DNA from: Streptomyces sp. CB01373
Lineage (GTDB): Bacteria > Actinomycetota > Actinomycetes > Streptomycetales > Streptomycetaceae
Direction of reading: 5' to 3'
Length of the DNA: 64,000 nucleotides
Assembly: GCF_002803075.1 (NCBI RefSeq)
Contig: NZ_NNBK01000025.1
Location: forward strand, 38,248-102,247
The notes under the pieces were generated by a model. The model worked only from the letters and a program-made list of their open reading frames with translations. It did not search any database and was not told the DNA's origin. Shown here in pieces: positions 51,691 through 60,407 of the stretch. Positions within the stretch are counted from its first letter, which is position 1, and every line of letters begins with the position of its first letter. Position numbers and translations under genes: made by a program.

Positions 51691-52764
51691 TTCGTGGCCG
51701 GGGGGACGACCTCAATCAGATCCTGGTCGGCCACCGGCTTCAGCCGCCGCGCATGCGGCTGTCCCGCGACGGCGAGACGCTGCTGGTCGGCGGGTACACC
51801 GCCCCGGTGGCCACCGCGCCGGCACACTGTTTGGCACGGTCTGCACCCGGCCGAACTGCACGCCCGCCTGCAGGAGGGCGCCTCCCTCGCGCTGGACAGC
51901 GTCGACGAACTCCACCCGCCGATCGCACTTCTCGCCGAAGCGATCGAGCGTGACCTGCGCACCCGCGTGCAGGCGAACCTGTACGCGTCGTGGACCAGCA
52001 CCGAGGGGTTCGGCGTTCATTGGGACGACCACGACACCGTCATCGTCCAGCTGGACGGCGCGAAGCGGTGGCGGATCTATGGCACGACGCGGGCCTACCC
52101 GCTGTACCGGGACATCGAGGACCCTGGCGAGGCGCCCGCCGAGCCTATTGCCGACCTGGTCCTGCGCCCCGGGGACGTGCTGTACGTGCCGCGCGGGGTG
52201 TGGCACGCGGTCTCCGCCGACCAGGGTGTGCGCTCCCTGCACGTCACCTGCGGCCTGCAGACCCACACGGCGACGGACCTGATGGCGTGGGTGTCCGAGC
52301 AGATGCTCACGCGCGAGGACTGGAGGCGCGACCTGCCGCTGCTCGCCGCGCTGGACGTCCAGGCCGACGTCGTGGACGGGATGCGCAAGCGGCTCGCCGA
52401 ACTGCTGGAGGACCCGACGCTGCTCGCCCGCTACCGGGCTGCGATGGACGGCCAGGCCGTCGGCCGGATGGTGCCGAGCCTGCCGTACATCGACGGCATC
52501 CCGGCCGACCCGCACCTGCGGGTGCGGCTGACCACCGCCCGCGCCGTGCTGGACGTCGGCGAGGACGCGGTGACGCTGTCCGCCGCCGGCGCCGTGTACG
52601 AGTTCGCGCCCGAGGCGGAGGCGGTGCTGCGCCCGCTGGTCGACGGCCGCACCGTGGACCTGGCCACGCTCGCCGACGCGGTCGGCCTCGCCCTGGAGGA
52701 CGTCGCCGGGCTGGTCCAGGAGCTCGTTGCCGGGCAGGCCGCCGTGGTAGGGATCCTGCTGTGA
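51690..52764 (+). pseudogene. JmjC/cupin-type protein hydroxylase, 5' end frameshifted
   Basis: The N-terminal part lies in one frame from about 51700 (DDLNQILVGHRLQPPRMRLS, RDGETLLVGGYT); near 51830 it must shift to TVWHGLHPAELHARLQEGAS and on to 52764. The core is complete: iron ligands H and D in GVHWDDHDTVIVQLDGAKRW, distal histidine in GDVLYVPRGVWHAV, then a C-terminal winged-helix-like tail (AVLRPLVDGRTVDLATLADA). Relatives (ROXA/MINA type) are 2-oxoglutarate oxygenases acting on proteins or peptides. Its stop overlaps the next gene (GTGA). Confidence 0.7.
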
Positions 52765-53663
52765 CGGCACAGCTCGCTCTGGGCACCTATCGGTGCCAGG
52801 CGATCCCGGAGGCGGCTGCCCGCGCGGCCGCCTCCGGCGCGTGGATCGACACCGCCCCCAACTACGCCACCGGCCAGGCGCAAAATCTGCTGGCCCCGGC
52901 CCTGGCCGCCCACCCGTCCCTGAACGTCTCCACCAAGACGGGGTACCTCACGGCGGCCACCGGCACCGACGCCGTGAACGCCAGCGTCCTCACCGAGAAC
53001 CAGGCCCGGGCCGGGCACAGCCTCGCCCCGGACTACGTGCGCTGGCAGACCGGCCGCAACCGCGCCCAGCCCGGGCGCGACCGACTGGACCTGGTCCTGC
53101 TCCACAATCCCGAGCGGGCGCAACCCGGCGACCGCTCCGCCCTGCATCAGGCGATGAGGGGCGCGTTCGAGGTCCTGGAGGAAGAGGTCGCGGCCGGGCA
53201 CGTAGCCGGGTACGGGGTCGCCACCTGGGCAGGCCTGGAAGAGGAAACGTTCACGATGGGGGAGCTGCTCGCCCTGGCCGCTGAAGCCGCCGGCGGACAG
53301 CACCACCTGGTCGCGGTCCAACTCCCGGTCAGCCTGGTGATGATGACGCCGATCACGCAGGCCCTTCACGGCCGGGGACCGCTCCCGGCCGCCGCCGCGG
53401 GCCTGCGGGTGATGGCGTCGGCCCCGCTGCACGGCGGGGAACTGCCCGGCATGGTCGACCAGGAACTCGCCGACATCATCCGCCCGGGCCTGACCCCCGC
53501 ACAGGCTTGCGTTCTGGCGGTCGCGTCATGCCCAGGAGTGACGCACGTCCTCATTGCCGCGTCCAGTGCGCCACACTGGGGGGAGGCGGTTGACGCCGTT
53601 GCGCAACCCTCCCTGACCGTCGCCCAGTTGCGGGAGATCACTGGTGTACTCGCCTCCTCCTGA
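52761..53663 (+). CDS. Aldo/keto reductase-family protein
   Basis: 300 residues from GTG 52761, overlapping the JmjC gene stop by 4 bp. AKR tetrad positions: Asp30 and Tyr35 in WIDTAPNYATG, Lys59 in NVSTKTGY, His115 in LVLLHNPERA. TIM-barrel continuation GYGVATWAGLEEETF and LRVMASAPLHGGELPGMV. It is shorter than most AKRs and lacks the standard NADPH-binding C-terminal motif in clear form. Probably the middle step of a three-gene pathway. Confidence 0.85.
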   Translation: MTAQLALGTYRCQAIPEAAARAAASGAWIDTAPNYATGQAQNLLAPALAAHPSLNVSTKTGYLTAATGTDAVNASVLTENQARAGHSLAPDYVRWQTGRNRAQPGRDRLDLVLLHNPERAQPGDRSALHQAMRGAFEVLEEEVAAGHVAGYGVATWAGLEEETFTMGELLALAAEAAGGQHHLVAVQLPVSLVMMTPITQALHGRGPLPAAAAGLRVMASAPLHGGELPGMVDQELADIIRPGLTPAQACVLAVASCPGVTHVLIAASSAPHWGEAVDAVAQPSLTVAQLREITGVLASS

Positions 53664-54477
53664 CCCGGACACTGAACAGCGCATGCGTGCCCATCAGGCC
53701 CGCGCCGCGAAGGCCCTGGACGTCCAGACCGAGCCGGGCGGGGAGCTCTGGGGATGGGCCGGGCGCACCCTGGGCGCCCCGGCCCGCACCGCCGCCGGCG
53801 CCCCGGCGTGGCTGCGGCTGGTGTCCGCCCCGGCGGGCAAGGCGTCGGGGAAGTTGTGGGAGGGTGCCCTGGACGCCCAGCACACCTTCGGCGATCTCGA
53901 CGGGCACCGGCCCGCGCTCCTGGGCGTGCACGACGTGTTCGATGACGGGACCGCCTACCGGGCGGAGCTGTCTGTGCGCGTCGGCCAGCCGGTCCTGTCC
54001 GACGACCCGATCCTCCAGCACGACCTCCAGCTGCCCGGCTCCTGGTGGACCGACCTGTCGGAGGCGCTGGAAAAGGTGTCGGCAACGGCCACCGACCGTG
54101 TCGCCTTACGGCAGCAGTACATGGACCGGGCGATTCCCCAGTTCGTAGGCATCCCGGCGCCCGCCGTCACTTGCTGGACCACTGCCCACTCCGACCTGCA
54201 CTGGGCGAACCTCACCGCACCCCTGCGGATTCTCGACTGGGAGGGCTGGGGCCGCGCTCTGGAAGGCTTCGACGCGGCCACCCTCTTCGCCTACACGCTG
54301 CTCCAGCCGGACACCACCATCCGCGTCCGCGACGTCTTCCCCGTCCTGGGCAGCCCGGCCGGCCTCGCCGCCGAAGCCACCGTGTGCGCCATGCTGCTCC
54401 AGACCGTAGCCCGCGGCGACAACCTCGCCCTCGAAGGCCAGCTCCGCACCTGGTCCGAGGAATTACGCCGCCGCTGA
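53644..54477 (+). CDS. Aminoglycoside-phosphotransferase-like kinase, two TTA codons
   Basis: 277 residues from GTG 53644, overlapping the AKR gene by 20 bp (ATG 53683 is an alternative). Kinase motifs: catalytic loop HSDLHWANL (H-x-D-x-x-x-x-N) and metal site ILDWEGWG. N-lobe recognisable at LRLVSAPAGKASGKLWEGA. It contains TTA codons at 54106-54108 and 54463-54465, so expression should require bldA. Likely phosphorylates a small metabolite made or modified by the two preceding genes. Confidence 0.85.
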   Translation: MYSPPPDPDTEQRMRAHQARAAKALDVQTEPGGELWGWAGRTLGAPARTAAGAPAWLRLVSAPAGKASGKLWEGALDAQHTFGDLDGHRPALLGVHDVFDDGTAYRAELSVRVGQPVLSDDPILQHDLQLPGSWWTDLSEALEKVSATATDRVALRQQYMDRAIPQFVGIPAPAVTCWTTAHSDLHWANLTAPLRILDWEGWGRALEGFDAATLFAYTLLQPDTTIRVRDVFPVLGSPAGLAAEATVCAMLLQTVARGDNLALEGQLRTWSEELRRR

Positions 54478-54483
54478 AAGGGC

Positions 54484-54811
54484 GGGGCAGCTCTCGCCGC
54501 GTACGCCCAGGAACCTCCACGTAGGGGCGCCCGAGCCACAGCACGTCCTGCAGTGGGTTGCCTTCCGACACAGGGAGTAGCCCGCTGTCGAGGATCGCCT
54601 CAGCAACTTGCCCCAGGCGGTCATCGGGGCAGGCTTGCAGACTGGCCGTCTGGCGCTGATGCTTGGTGTGGCCTTCCTCCCGAGGAGGCGGCGGGAGACG
54701 CAGACGCTCGCTCAGCTCGGACAGATCCCGGTGACCATAGCGCTGGTACAGGCCGGCGACCACGCCGTCGATCAGCTTCCGCAACCGCGGCACATCCATG
54801 CGCCCAGTCAT
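54484..54811 (-). pseudogene. Hypothetical protein, N-terminal part only
   Basis: From ATG 54811: MDVPRLRKLIDGVVAGLYQR, HRDLSELSERLRLPPPP, ASLQACPDDRLGQVAEAILD and EGNPLQDVLWLG. The helical pattern with a DD-x-L-x-x-VAE-x-IL ending resembles N-terminal domains of some phage-defence proteins, but this is only an impression. The frame runs on antisense into the kinase gene without a family match, so the gene seems truncated near 54480. Confidence 0.4.
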
Positions 54812-55021
54812 CCACTGATGATGAGACAGGCCAGGGCACGATTCCAGACGCTGCCAGGCCCTCACACTACGGGGAGAAGGGAATGGCCGTTGGCGCAGTG
54901 GCGGCCGGTCGTCGTCCCACGGATGATGTTGCCTTCGTGGTTCTTTGTGGCCGAGCTCCACCAGCCGGTGTACCGTCGTGATCAGCAGTCGTGGTTCCGA
55001 AGTCCCGTTCGCCCGTGATCG

Positions 55022-55127
55022 CAATCGCGGGCGTTTTTGCTGTTCAACGCCTCTCCGGACCAGGGCGATCACCTCCGGATCCCGCACGGTGCGGGACCCG
55101 ATACGAGTCCCCTCAAAGGAGACAGGC
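55022..55127 (+). promoter_or_regulatory. Structured 5' leader of the cold-shock gene
   Basis: Contains ATCGCAATCGCGGGCGTTTTT and GCTGTTCAACGCC, as in other Streptomyces csp leaders, and a hairpin ATCCCGCAC/GTGCGGGAC near 55078-55097, just before the AAAGGAGA ribosome site. Such leaders control cold-dependent translation. Confidence 0.5.
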
Positions 55128-55331
55128 ATGGCCAAGGGCACTGTGAAGTGGTTCAACGCGGAAAAGGGCTTCGGCTTCATCGAACAGGACGGCGGCGGCC
55201 CGGACGTCTTCGCCCACTACTCGAACATCGCCGCCCAGGGCTTCCGCGAGCTCCAGGAGGGCCAGAAGGTCGAGTTCGACGTTACGCAGGGTCAGAAGGG
55301 CCCGCAGGCGGAGAACATCCGCGCCCTGTAA
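55128..55331 (+). CDS. Cold-shock protein (CspA family)
   Basis: 67 residues from ATG 55128 with AAAGGAGA upstream. RNA-binding motifs RNP1 KGFGFIEQ and RNP2 DVFAHYS; opens AKGTVKWFNAEKG and ends GPQAENIRAL. Single-stranded nucleic-acid chaperone. Typical length, followed by a strong terminator. Core-type gene preserved among mobile remnants. Confidence 0.98.
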   Translation: MAKGTVKWFNAEKGFGFIEQDGGGPDVFAHYSNIAAQGFRELQEGQKVEFDVTQGQKGPQAENIRAL

Positions 55332-55343
55332 AGCCGGACACAC

Positions 55344-55391
55344 AAGAGGCCCCAGCCGGGATGCAAGCTCCCCCACCGGCTGGGGCCTCTT
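55344..55391 (+). terminator. Terminator of the cold-shock gene
   Basis: Perfect 16-bp stem AAGAGGCCCCAGCCGG with its complement ending CTCTT, 16-nt loop, 13 bp after the stop. Confidence 0.9.
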
Positions 55392-55923
55392 CGGCCCTAC
55401 CCGCCCCCGATGGTAGGAGGTTTCCGATGCCCCGCTGTTGAGGGAGCCTCAGGAAGAACGCACACGACCGGGTGATTGCCGAGAACACCCCGGGCCCTCA
55501 ATTCGTCAAGGTCGGACAGACGGACTGAGGGAAGGACGTCGAACGCCACGTACGTCGCCGGCTATTGGGCGGTGAGCTCCCGGGCCCGGCGGGGGCGTGA
55601 CAGTGCGCGGGACTGCGCCGGACGCTCGCGTTGCTGGCGTGCACCGCCGGCTGCGTCCGCTCAAAGGCCACCGCGCGCTCCCGCCGGTCACCACTACGCA
55701 GATTTCGACCAGAACAGTTGGCGTGCAAGCCTGTTTGGACGTCGTGCCCGTACGATGCATGCCCGGCGAGCGGGCGCACCAGATGCCGCGAGGGTGCCGG
55801 CCGTGCTCACTCCGTCCGCGCGGGGGTCCGGGTCTGTCAGTTGGCCGTCGTCGGCGTCCGCGCGATATCCACCTCGCCGGCTTAAACAGGGCGGATGAGG
55901 GTGGGCAGGACGCGGCAATGGGC
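55392..55923. other. Non-coding stretch
   Basis: No convincing gene in either strand; frames change without codon bias. Nothing recognised besides the terminator at its right end. Confidence 0.4.
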
Positions 55924-55949
55924 AGCGGCCCCCTGGTCAGGGGGCCGCT
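55924..55949 (-). terminator. Terminator of the trypsin gene
   Basis: Perfect 12-bp stem AGCGGCCCCCTG/CAGGGGGCCGCT with a T run on the plus strand and A run on the other side, 21 bp beyond the protease stop at 55971. Confidence 0.75.
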
Positions 55950-55970
55950 TTTGGGCTGCGGCGGTTTCGC

Positions 55971-57008
55971 TTAGGCGGCGCGGCGGGTCTTGCGGCGGCG
56001 TACTGCGACGGCGGTGCCGGCACCGGCGACGACCAGCGTGGCGGCCATACCGGCGATTGCGGCGGTGTTGTCGTGCGTACCGGTTTCGGCGAGGTCGGAG
56101 CCCATGGCCGCAGTCGACAGGGCGCCGTCGGTCTTCAGGGTGCTGTTGGTCTTCAGGCCGTGGTGGTTCTTCGGGGCGTGGTGGTTCTTCACGGCGTGGT
56201 TGGTCTTCATGGTCTTGTTGATCCAGTCCGCGTAGGCGTGTGCGTTGGTGTAGAGGCCAGGGCCCTCCGAGCACGGCACCTTCGGGGCACCGGGCCCGGA
56301 GGTGACGCCGATCAGCTCCCAGCGGCCGTTCCGGCCCTTCTGGACCTGCGGCCCGCCGGAGTCCCCGAAGCACGCCATGGCCTTGGGCACGGTGGTGATG
56401 GTGCACAGCCGGGTCGGGCCCGCGTAGCCCGGCGCGCACTCGGACTCAGCGCCCCTGCGGGTGTTCAGCTCCTGCAGCCGGTCCGGGAACTTGAGCTCGG
56501 TGTCGACGGTGGTGCCGAAGCCCAGGAGCCGGGTCGGCGTGCCAGGGCGCCCCACATGCTCGGCGATCTTGATGGGGTGCTGGGCGACCGGGCGGTCCAG
56601 GCGTATCAGCGCGAGGTCGTTGTTGTTGGCGGCCTTGCCCTCGCCGTTCACATAGCCGGGGTGGACGAAGATCCGGTCGATCTTTCGGACAGTGCCGCCG
56701 GACTTGCGGTGGTCGCTGCCGACGCGCACGATGCCGTCCAGCTCCAGGCCGTCACCCTTCACGCAGTGGGCCGCCGTCAGTACCCACTGCTGATCGATCA
56801 GCGACGCCCCGCAGGTTCCGTCGTTCAGACCGAGCGTGGGGGCCGACTCGGGGACGGTCGCCATGAACGGGTAGTGCTCGGTGGAGTTCGATCCGTTGAC
56901 GATGGCTGAGGCGCTGCCGGCCATGACAGTGGCGCAGGCCGCAGCTGCGAGAACGCCGACGGCAGCGGTGCGGGCGGTACGGCGGCGCAGTGGCTTGAAG
57001 CTGAACAC
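55971..57008 (-). CDS. Sortase-anchored trypsin-like serine protease
   Basis: 345 residues from GTG 57008 behind AAGGAA. Signal peptide ends SASA, so the mature chain begins IVNG, the N-terminus of active trypsin. Triad: His81 in LTAAHC, Asp131 in NNNDLALIRL, Ser217 in GDSGGP. After the catalytic domain comes a basic H/K/N linker (KNHHAPKNHHGLKTN), then LAETG (306-310), a hydrophobic helix and RRRKTRR: an LAXTG sorting signal for class E sortases. It should thus be fixed to the cell wall rather than released. A conserved leader lies upstream. Confidence 0.93.
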   Translation of the reverse strand: MFSFKPLRRRTARTAAVGVLAAAACATVMAGSASAIVNGSNSTEHYPFMATVPESAPTLGLNDGTCGASLIDQQWVLTAAHCVKGDGLELDGIVRVGSDHRKSGGTVRKIDRIFVHPGYVNGEGKAANNNDLALIRLDRPVAQHPIKIAEHVGRPGTPTRLLGFGTTVDTELKFPDRLQELNTRRGAESECAPGYAGPTRLCTITTVPKAMACFGDSGGPQVQKGRNGRWELIGVTSGPGAPKVPCSEGPGLYTNAHAYADWINKTMKTNHAVKNHHAPKNHHGLKTNSTLKTDGALSTAAMGSDLAETGTHDNTAAIAGMAATLVVAGAGTAVAVRRRKTRRAA

Positions 57009-57021
57009 AAAGAGTTCCTTT

Positions 57022-57067
57022 TTTGCTCGGTGGATCCGTACGCATTTGCTCGGTGGATCCGTGCGCA
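57022..57067. repeat. Tandem duplication of a 23-bp unit in the protease leader
   Basis: TTTGCTCGGTGGATCCGT followed by A/G-CGCA occurs twice head to tail (57022-57044, 57045-57067). The related leader at 61060 has the unit once. Confidence 0.85.
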
Positions 57068-57183
57068 TTCAGCCTCGTTGTTTCGACGCCTGCCAGACCA
57101 TCCGGGAAACAGGCCAGTCGATGGTATGGCCCTCTTCCCCTCCGTACTGGGGAAAACCCGAGGCCCGGAGTGTGGCTGCCCGG
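57045..57183 (-). promoter_or_regulatory. Conserved leader, copy A (protease gene)
   Basis: About 139 bp nearly identical to 61060-61200. On the transcribed (minus) strand it can form TTCCCC/GGGGAA and a longer GCCATACCATC/GATGGTCTGGC stem, the latter conserved in both copies. It may hold a promoter plus a structured 5' UTR. Not matched to a known riboswitch. Confidence 0.5.
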
Positions 57184-57489
57184 CATGACGGCGACGGCGG
57201 TCACCGCGGCCACGACCGCGACTATCACGAACTCCCGCCGTCGCCACAACACGCGGAAATACCTTGCAAGGGCGGCCGGAGAAGACCCCCGGAGGAAGCC
57301 ACCGATCTGAGAGCCAAGACGCAGACGTACGTGCTACGCGTTGATGGCGCTATTTGAAAATCCCGACCCGGTGCTGGGGAGTGGGGCAAACCTGCTGAGT
57401 TGATTTCCCCACCCTTCGTGCGATCTCGGTGTGGTGGGTGCGACGGCAAGCCTGCGTGGGCAACGGGTCAGGCCTCTTCGGGAGGCTGG

Positions 57490-58400
57490 GTGCTCACGTG
57501 GGAGGAAGACGTGGACGCGCACGCGCTGCGTCGCCAGGGCTGGACGATCTCCGCGATCGCCAGACACCTGGGACGCGACCGTAAGACGATCCGTGCCTAC
57601 CTGAACGGCGAGCGCGCCCCGCGGCAGCGCCGCCAGGCTCCAGATACGTCTTTTCCCTTCTTGGACTACTGCCGTCAACGCCTGGCGGACGACCCGCACT
57701 TGTGGGCGTTCACCCTGTTCGACGAGGTGGTCCAACTCGGCTACCGCGGCGCCTATTCGACGTTCACCGGGGCGCTTCGCCGCTACGAGGTCCGGCCGTA
57801 CTGCGAGCCCTGCCATACGTCGCAGGGCCGGGACCGCGCGGTGATCGAGCACCCGCCGGGCGAGGAGGTCCAGTTCGACTGGGTCGAGCTGCCCGATCCA
57901 CCCGCGGGCTGGGGCATCGGCGGACACGCGCACCTGCTGGTCGGGGCGCTCGCGCATTCGGGCCGGTGGCGGGCGGTGCTGGCGGAGTCGGAGGACTTCC
58001 CGCACCTGGTCTAGGTCCCCGACCAGGTGCTGCGCAAGCTCGGCGGCACCGCCAGACGGTGGCGGTTCGACCGGATGGCGACCGTCTGTTACCCCTCCAG
58101 TGGCCAGGTCACCCCGACGTTCGCGGGGGTCGCGAAGCTCTACGGCGTCCAGGTGGCGATCTGCCCGCCGCGGGGGAAAAACCGCAAGGGCGGCCTGCAC
58201 ATCGCCACGGCGGGGAAGGCCGTCGTCGCCCGGCACCGGCTCGCGCCGCGCCAGGCCGGGCGGACGGTCCGCGACGCGGGTCATGTGATTGCGCTGGAGC
58301 GGGCGGTTCTCGCGCAGGTCAGTGACCGGGCCCCGTGCAAGACCAAGACCCGCCGCCCGCTGTCGCCCCAGGCGCTCGCTGAGGCCGAGCTGCCGGTCAG
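57490..58400 (+). pseudogene. IS21-family IstA transposase, nonsense and frame damage
   Basis: From GTG 57490: EEDVDAHALRRQGWTISAIA, RHLGRDRKTIRAYLNGE, DPHLWAFTLFDEVVQLGYRG and the first catalytic Asp in PPGEEVQFDWVELPD. A TAG at 58012-58014 interrupts the frame, which resumes as RKLGGTARRWRFDRMATVCY to ICPPRGKNRKGG, after which the sequence no longer fits the family. No istB is present. Inactive. Confidence 0.75.
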
Positions 58401-58739
58401 GCCACACGCCGGTCCCAGGCCCGGACCCGCTTGGTCTCTTCGCCGGAACGGAACTGCGGGCGCCAGTGCCCCCACTGGGCAGCCTGAGTCACGTCGCCTC
58501 CGATAACTGCGCGGCCGACACGGCCAGTTCGTGCATGCGCTCCTCCAAGCGGCAGAGGGACGGGGCAGTAGATCACCCTAGGGCCCTGAAAATCGAACGT
58601 GGCGCTCCGCGGCCTCTTCCGCCGGCGGACCTGACCGGGAAAGCCGAAAGGGCCCTCGGGCAAGCCTCCCCGAACGAGTGCTCGCCCAGCCGTCCTGTGA
58701 GCGCGAACAGCCCGACCGCGGCGAAGGAGGAACGGGTGT

Positions 58740-59190
58740 GCAGCTTCGAGACGGGACCAGACGGTCGTACGACGCGACGTGCACTGCTCTGGCCGCGTGT
58801 GGAGCGAGCACGCATTGCGTGTCGTCCGTCGACACGAGCGAGGCCCTGGTGGCTGCCTGTCCGCCGGGAGCCGAGACCCGCCCTGTACGTCAAGGCCCGT
58901 GCGGACGGCGACCGTGCGGTGCGCACCGAGGCGTTCGACGCGATGGCGAGTGGCGTGTGGGAGCTGGCGGCCGCGGTGTGGCAGGAGACCGAGCTGCTGC
59001 TGTGGAAGCCGCCGACGGCGTGGTTCAGCGTCAACGCCTTCTACACAATCGGCGGGCTGCGGAACTGGTACGTGAACTTAGAGCACCCCCACCGCTCGGA
59101 CCGGCGATGGGTTCGACACCCTCGACCTCACCGTAGACCTGGTCGTCGACCCCGACCTGACCAGCTGGCAGTGGCACGACGGGACCAAGG
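58740..59190 (+). pseudogene. DUF402 family protein, frameshifted
   Basis: The first part reads SFETGPDGRTTRRALLWPRV, ..., VWQETELLLWKPPTAWFSVN and GGLRNWYVNLEHP; near 59095-59110 a shift leads to DGFDTLDLTVDLVVDPDLTS and WQWHDGTK. The N-Y-x-x-W-Y-V-N-L and D-x-L-D-x-V-V-D motifs are the DUF402 (RNase/phosphatase fold) signature. The C-terminal helix of the family seems replaced by an alanine-rich stretch. Confidence 0.65.
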
Positions 59191-59292
59191 TCGAGGGCAT
59201 TCTCGCCGCCGTCGGCAGCGCCGCCGCCAACTCGACCGCCGCCCGCCTAGGCCGGGCCCGCCAAGCCCGCTGGGCGAGCCACGGGCGGCGCC

Positions 59293-59502
59293 ATGACTGC
59301 CGCGTTCGGCGCCCTCGCCGCCGTAGCCGGCGCCGTAGGCACAACCGCCGCCGCGGGCGCCTCGTCCATCAGGTCGGCGGCCGACCTGGGCTGCGAGGGC
59401 ATCGGCCTTGCCCGCGAGGGGGTCCAGGAGGCCGGGGCCTACGGCGAGCGCCGCCACGAACGGAAGATGCACGCCGCCGGGAGCGGTGGCGACGAGGGCT
59501 GA
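59293..59502 (+). CDS. Small Ala-rich hypothetical protein
   Basis: 69 residues from ATG 59293 (TAAFGALAAVAGAVGTTAAA ... EGIGLAREGVQEAGAYGERR). The first half could be a membrane helix. No homologue recognised and no strong ribosome site; it could also be part of the decayed region. Followed by a terminator-like hairpin. Confidence 0.35.
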   Translation: MTAAFGALAAVAGAVGTTAAAGASSIRSAADLGCEGIGLAREGVQEAGAYGERRHERKMHAAGSGGDEG

Positions 59503-59520
59503 CCCCAGACCGAACACGAC

Positions 59521-59570
59521 GAGGCACCCCCGAGGAGCCGCTCGAATCGGCTCCCGCCGGGGCGCCGTCG
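59521..59570. terminator. Hairpin downstream of the small ORF
   Basis: Inner stem GGAGCCG/CGGCTCC (59534-59540 with 59548-59554) with a GC-rich outer extension (CACCCCC against GGGGCG). Confidence 0.55.
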
Positions 59571-59690
59571 TGTCCGGGGCCGCCCGACGGCGGCCCCGGA
59601 ACGCCCCCCTCGCGCGACGGGAGGGTGGGCCGGTCGTCGGCCGTCGGAAGTTGGGCGACCGGGGGGGGGGAGTAACCGGCGGCAGCGAGT

Positions 59691-59708
59691 GTTACTGGTA
59701 TCAGTAAC
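59691..59708. promoter_or_regulatory. Palindrome GTTACTG-GTAT-CAGTAAC
   Basis: Perfect 7-bp arms around 4 bp, 26 bp downstream of the 42-aa ORF stop (minus strand) and just right of a 10-G run (59661-59670). Operator-like, but no gene on the plus strand follows. Confidence 0.4.
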
Positions 59709-59733
59709 GGTCCCGGCCGGGGGCGGCCTGGGA

Positions 59734-59862
59734 TCAGTTCGTGGGGATCGGGCCCGTCGTTTGGCTCCGCCCGCCCAGGGTGGTGAACAGCTCCGGATAC
59801 CGCCGCTTGAGCCGGGCGTAGGCCCTGAGTCGTGCGTTTCGTCGGCGTTGCTGCATGTTCAT
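59734..59862 (-). CDS. Small basic protein (42 aa) coupled to the SsgA-like gene
   Basis: ATG 59862 lies 1 nt beyond the TGA of the SsgA-like gene (59864-59866) and the frame ends at TGA 59734-59736. Product: MNMQQRRRNARLRAYARLKR then RYPELFTTLGGR and a short tail. Strongly basic, helix-forming start, suggestive of nucleic-acid binding. Good codon bias and tight spacing support translation. No family recognised. Confidence 0.5.
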   Translation of the reverse strand: MNMQQRRRNARLRAYARLKRRYPELFTTLGGRSQTTGPIPTN

Positions 59863-59863
59863 C

Positions 59864-60279
59864 TCAGGCCGCCCCATCCAGGAGCCGTGACAATTCGGCG
59901 TCCATATCTAGACCGGAGACCTCCTGGCCGACCGGCACCAAGTGGTACGTCCGCCCCAGCCACTGCGCGACCACTGGGAGGGGAGCGGTGAGCCAAGCGG
60001 TCCCGTGCGGAGAGGACAGAGCAAGGTTCAGCTCGGCATCGGGCCCGGAACCGACCGGCCAGACGTGCACATTGCCTTGCCCGGTGGGCCGGTTGAGGGC
60101 CTCTGTCAGCGTGTCACGGGCCAAGGCCCAGCTGACTTGATGGACGGTGCCGGTCTGGAAGACGATGATCGCGGCAAACGGGTCTTGGGTGGCGTATGCA
60201 GACGAGTTGGCACCGCGAGGCGCTTGCCGGACGGAAGTACCAGCTCCATGTGCAACGTCTGGTCTACGTGATAGTGCAT
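59864..60279 (-). pseudogene. SsgA-like (SALP) sporulation/cell-division protein, one frameshift
   Basis: Starts ATG 60279: MHYHVDQTLHMELVLPSGKR, LAVPTRL. At about 60190 the frame must shift by one base to reach YATQDPFAAIIVFQTG, WALARDTLTEALNRPTG, VWPVGSGPDAELNLALSSP, AQWLGRTYHLVPVGQEV and LDGAA. Together they form a normal ~138-residue SsgA-like protein, a family that guides septum placement and wall remodelling in Streptomyces. A one-base loss in the LRYATQDPF region explains the break; a sequencing error is possible. Confidence 0.75.
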
Positions 60280-60407
60280 GGCTCGGATTGCTCCTCGAGA
60301 GCCTGGGCCGGTCGGCGCACTGCCACACCAACGGCCGCGGTGCGCGGAGGCCCAGAGGCGGGCCGGGCCGACGCGCTAAAAGCTGGCCCGGTGCCCGCCT
60401 TGGGCGG

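Noticed and set aside
52431..53432. 333-codon minus-strand ORF
   Set aside because: Antisense shadow of the JmjC and aldo-keto reductase genes, Gly/Arg-rich without domains.
54484..54811. Phage-defence gene
   Set aside because: Only a faint helical pattern supports this; no effector domain remains, so it is listed as a truncated hypothetical.
57045..57183. c-di-AMP (ydaO) riboswitch in the protease leader
   Set aside because: Wall-hydrolase genes in Streptomyces often carry one, but I could not match the conserved ydaO core to this sequence; left as an unassigned leader.
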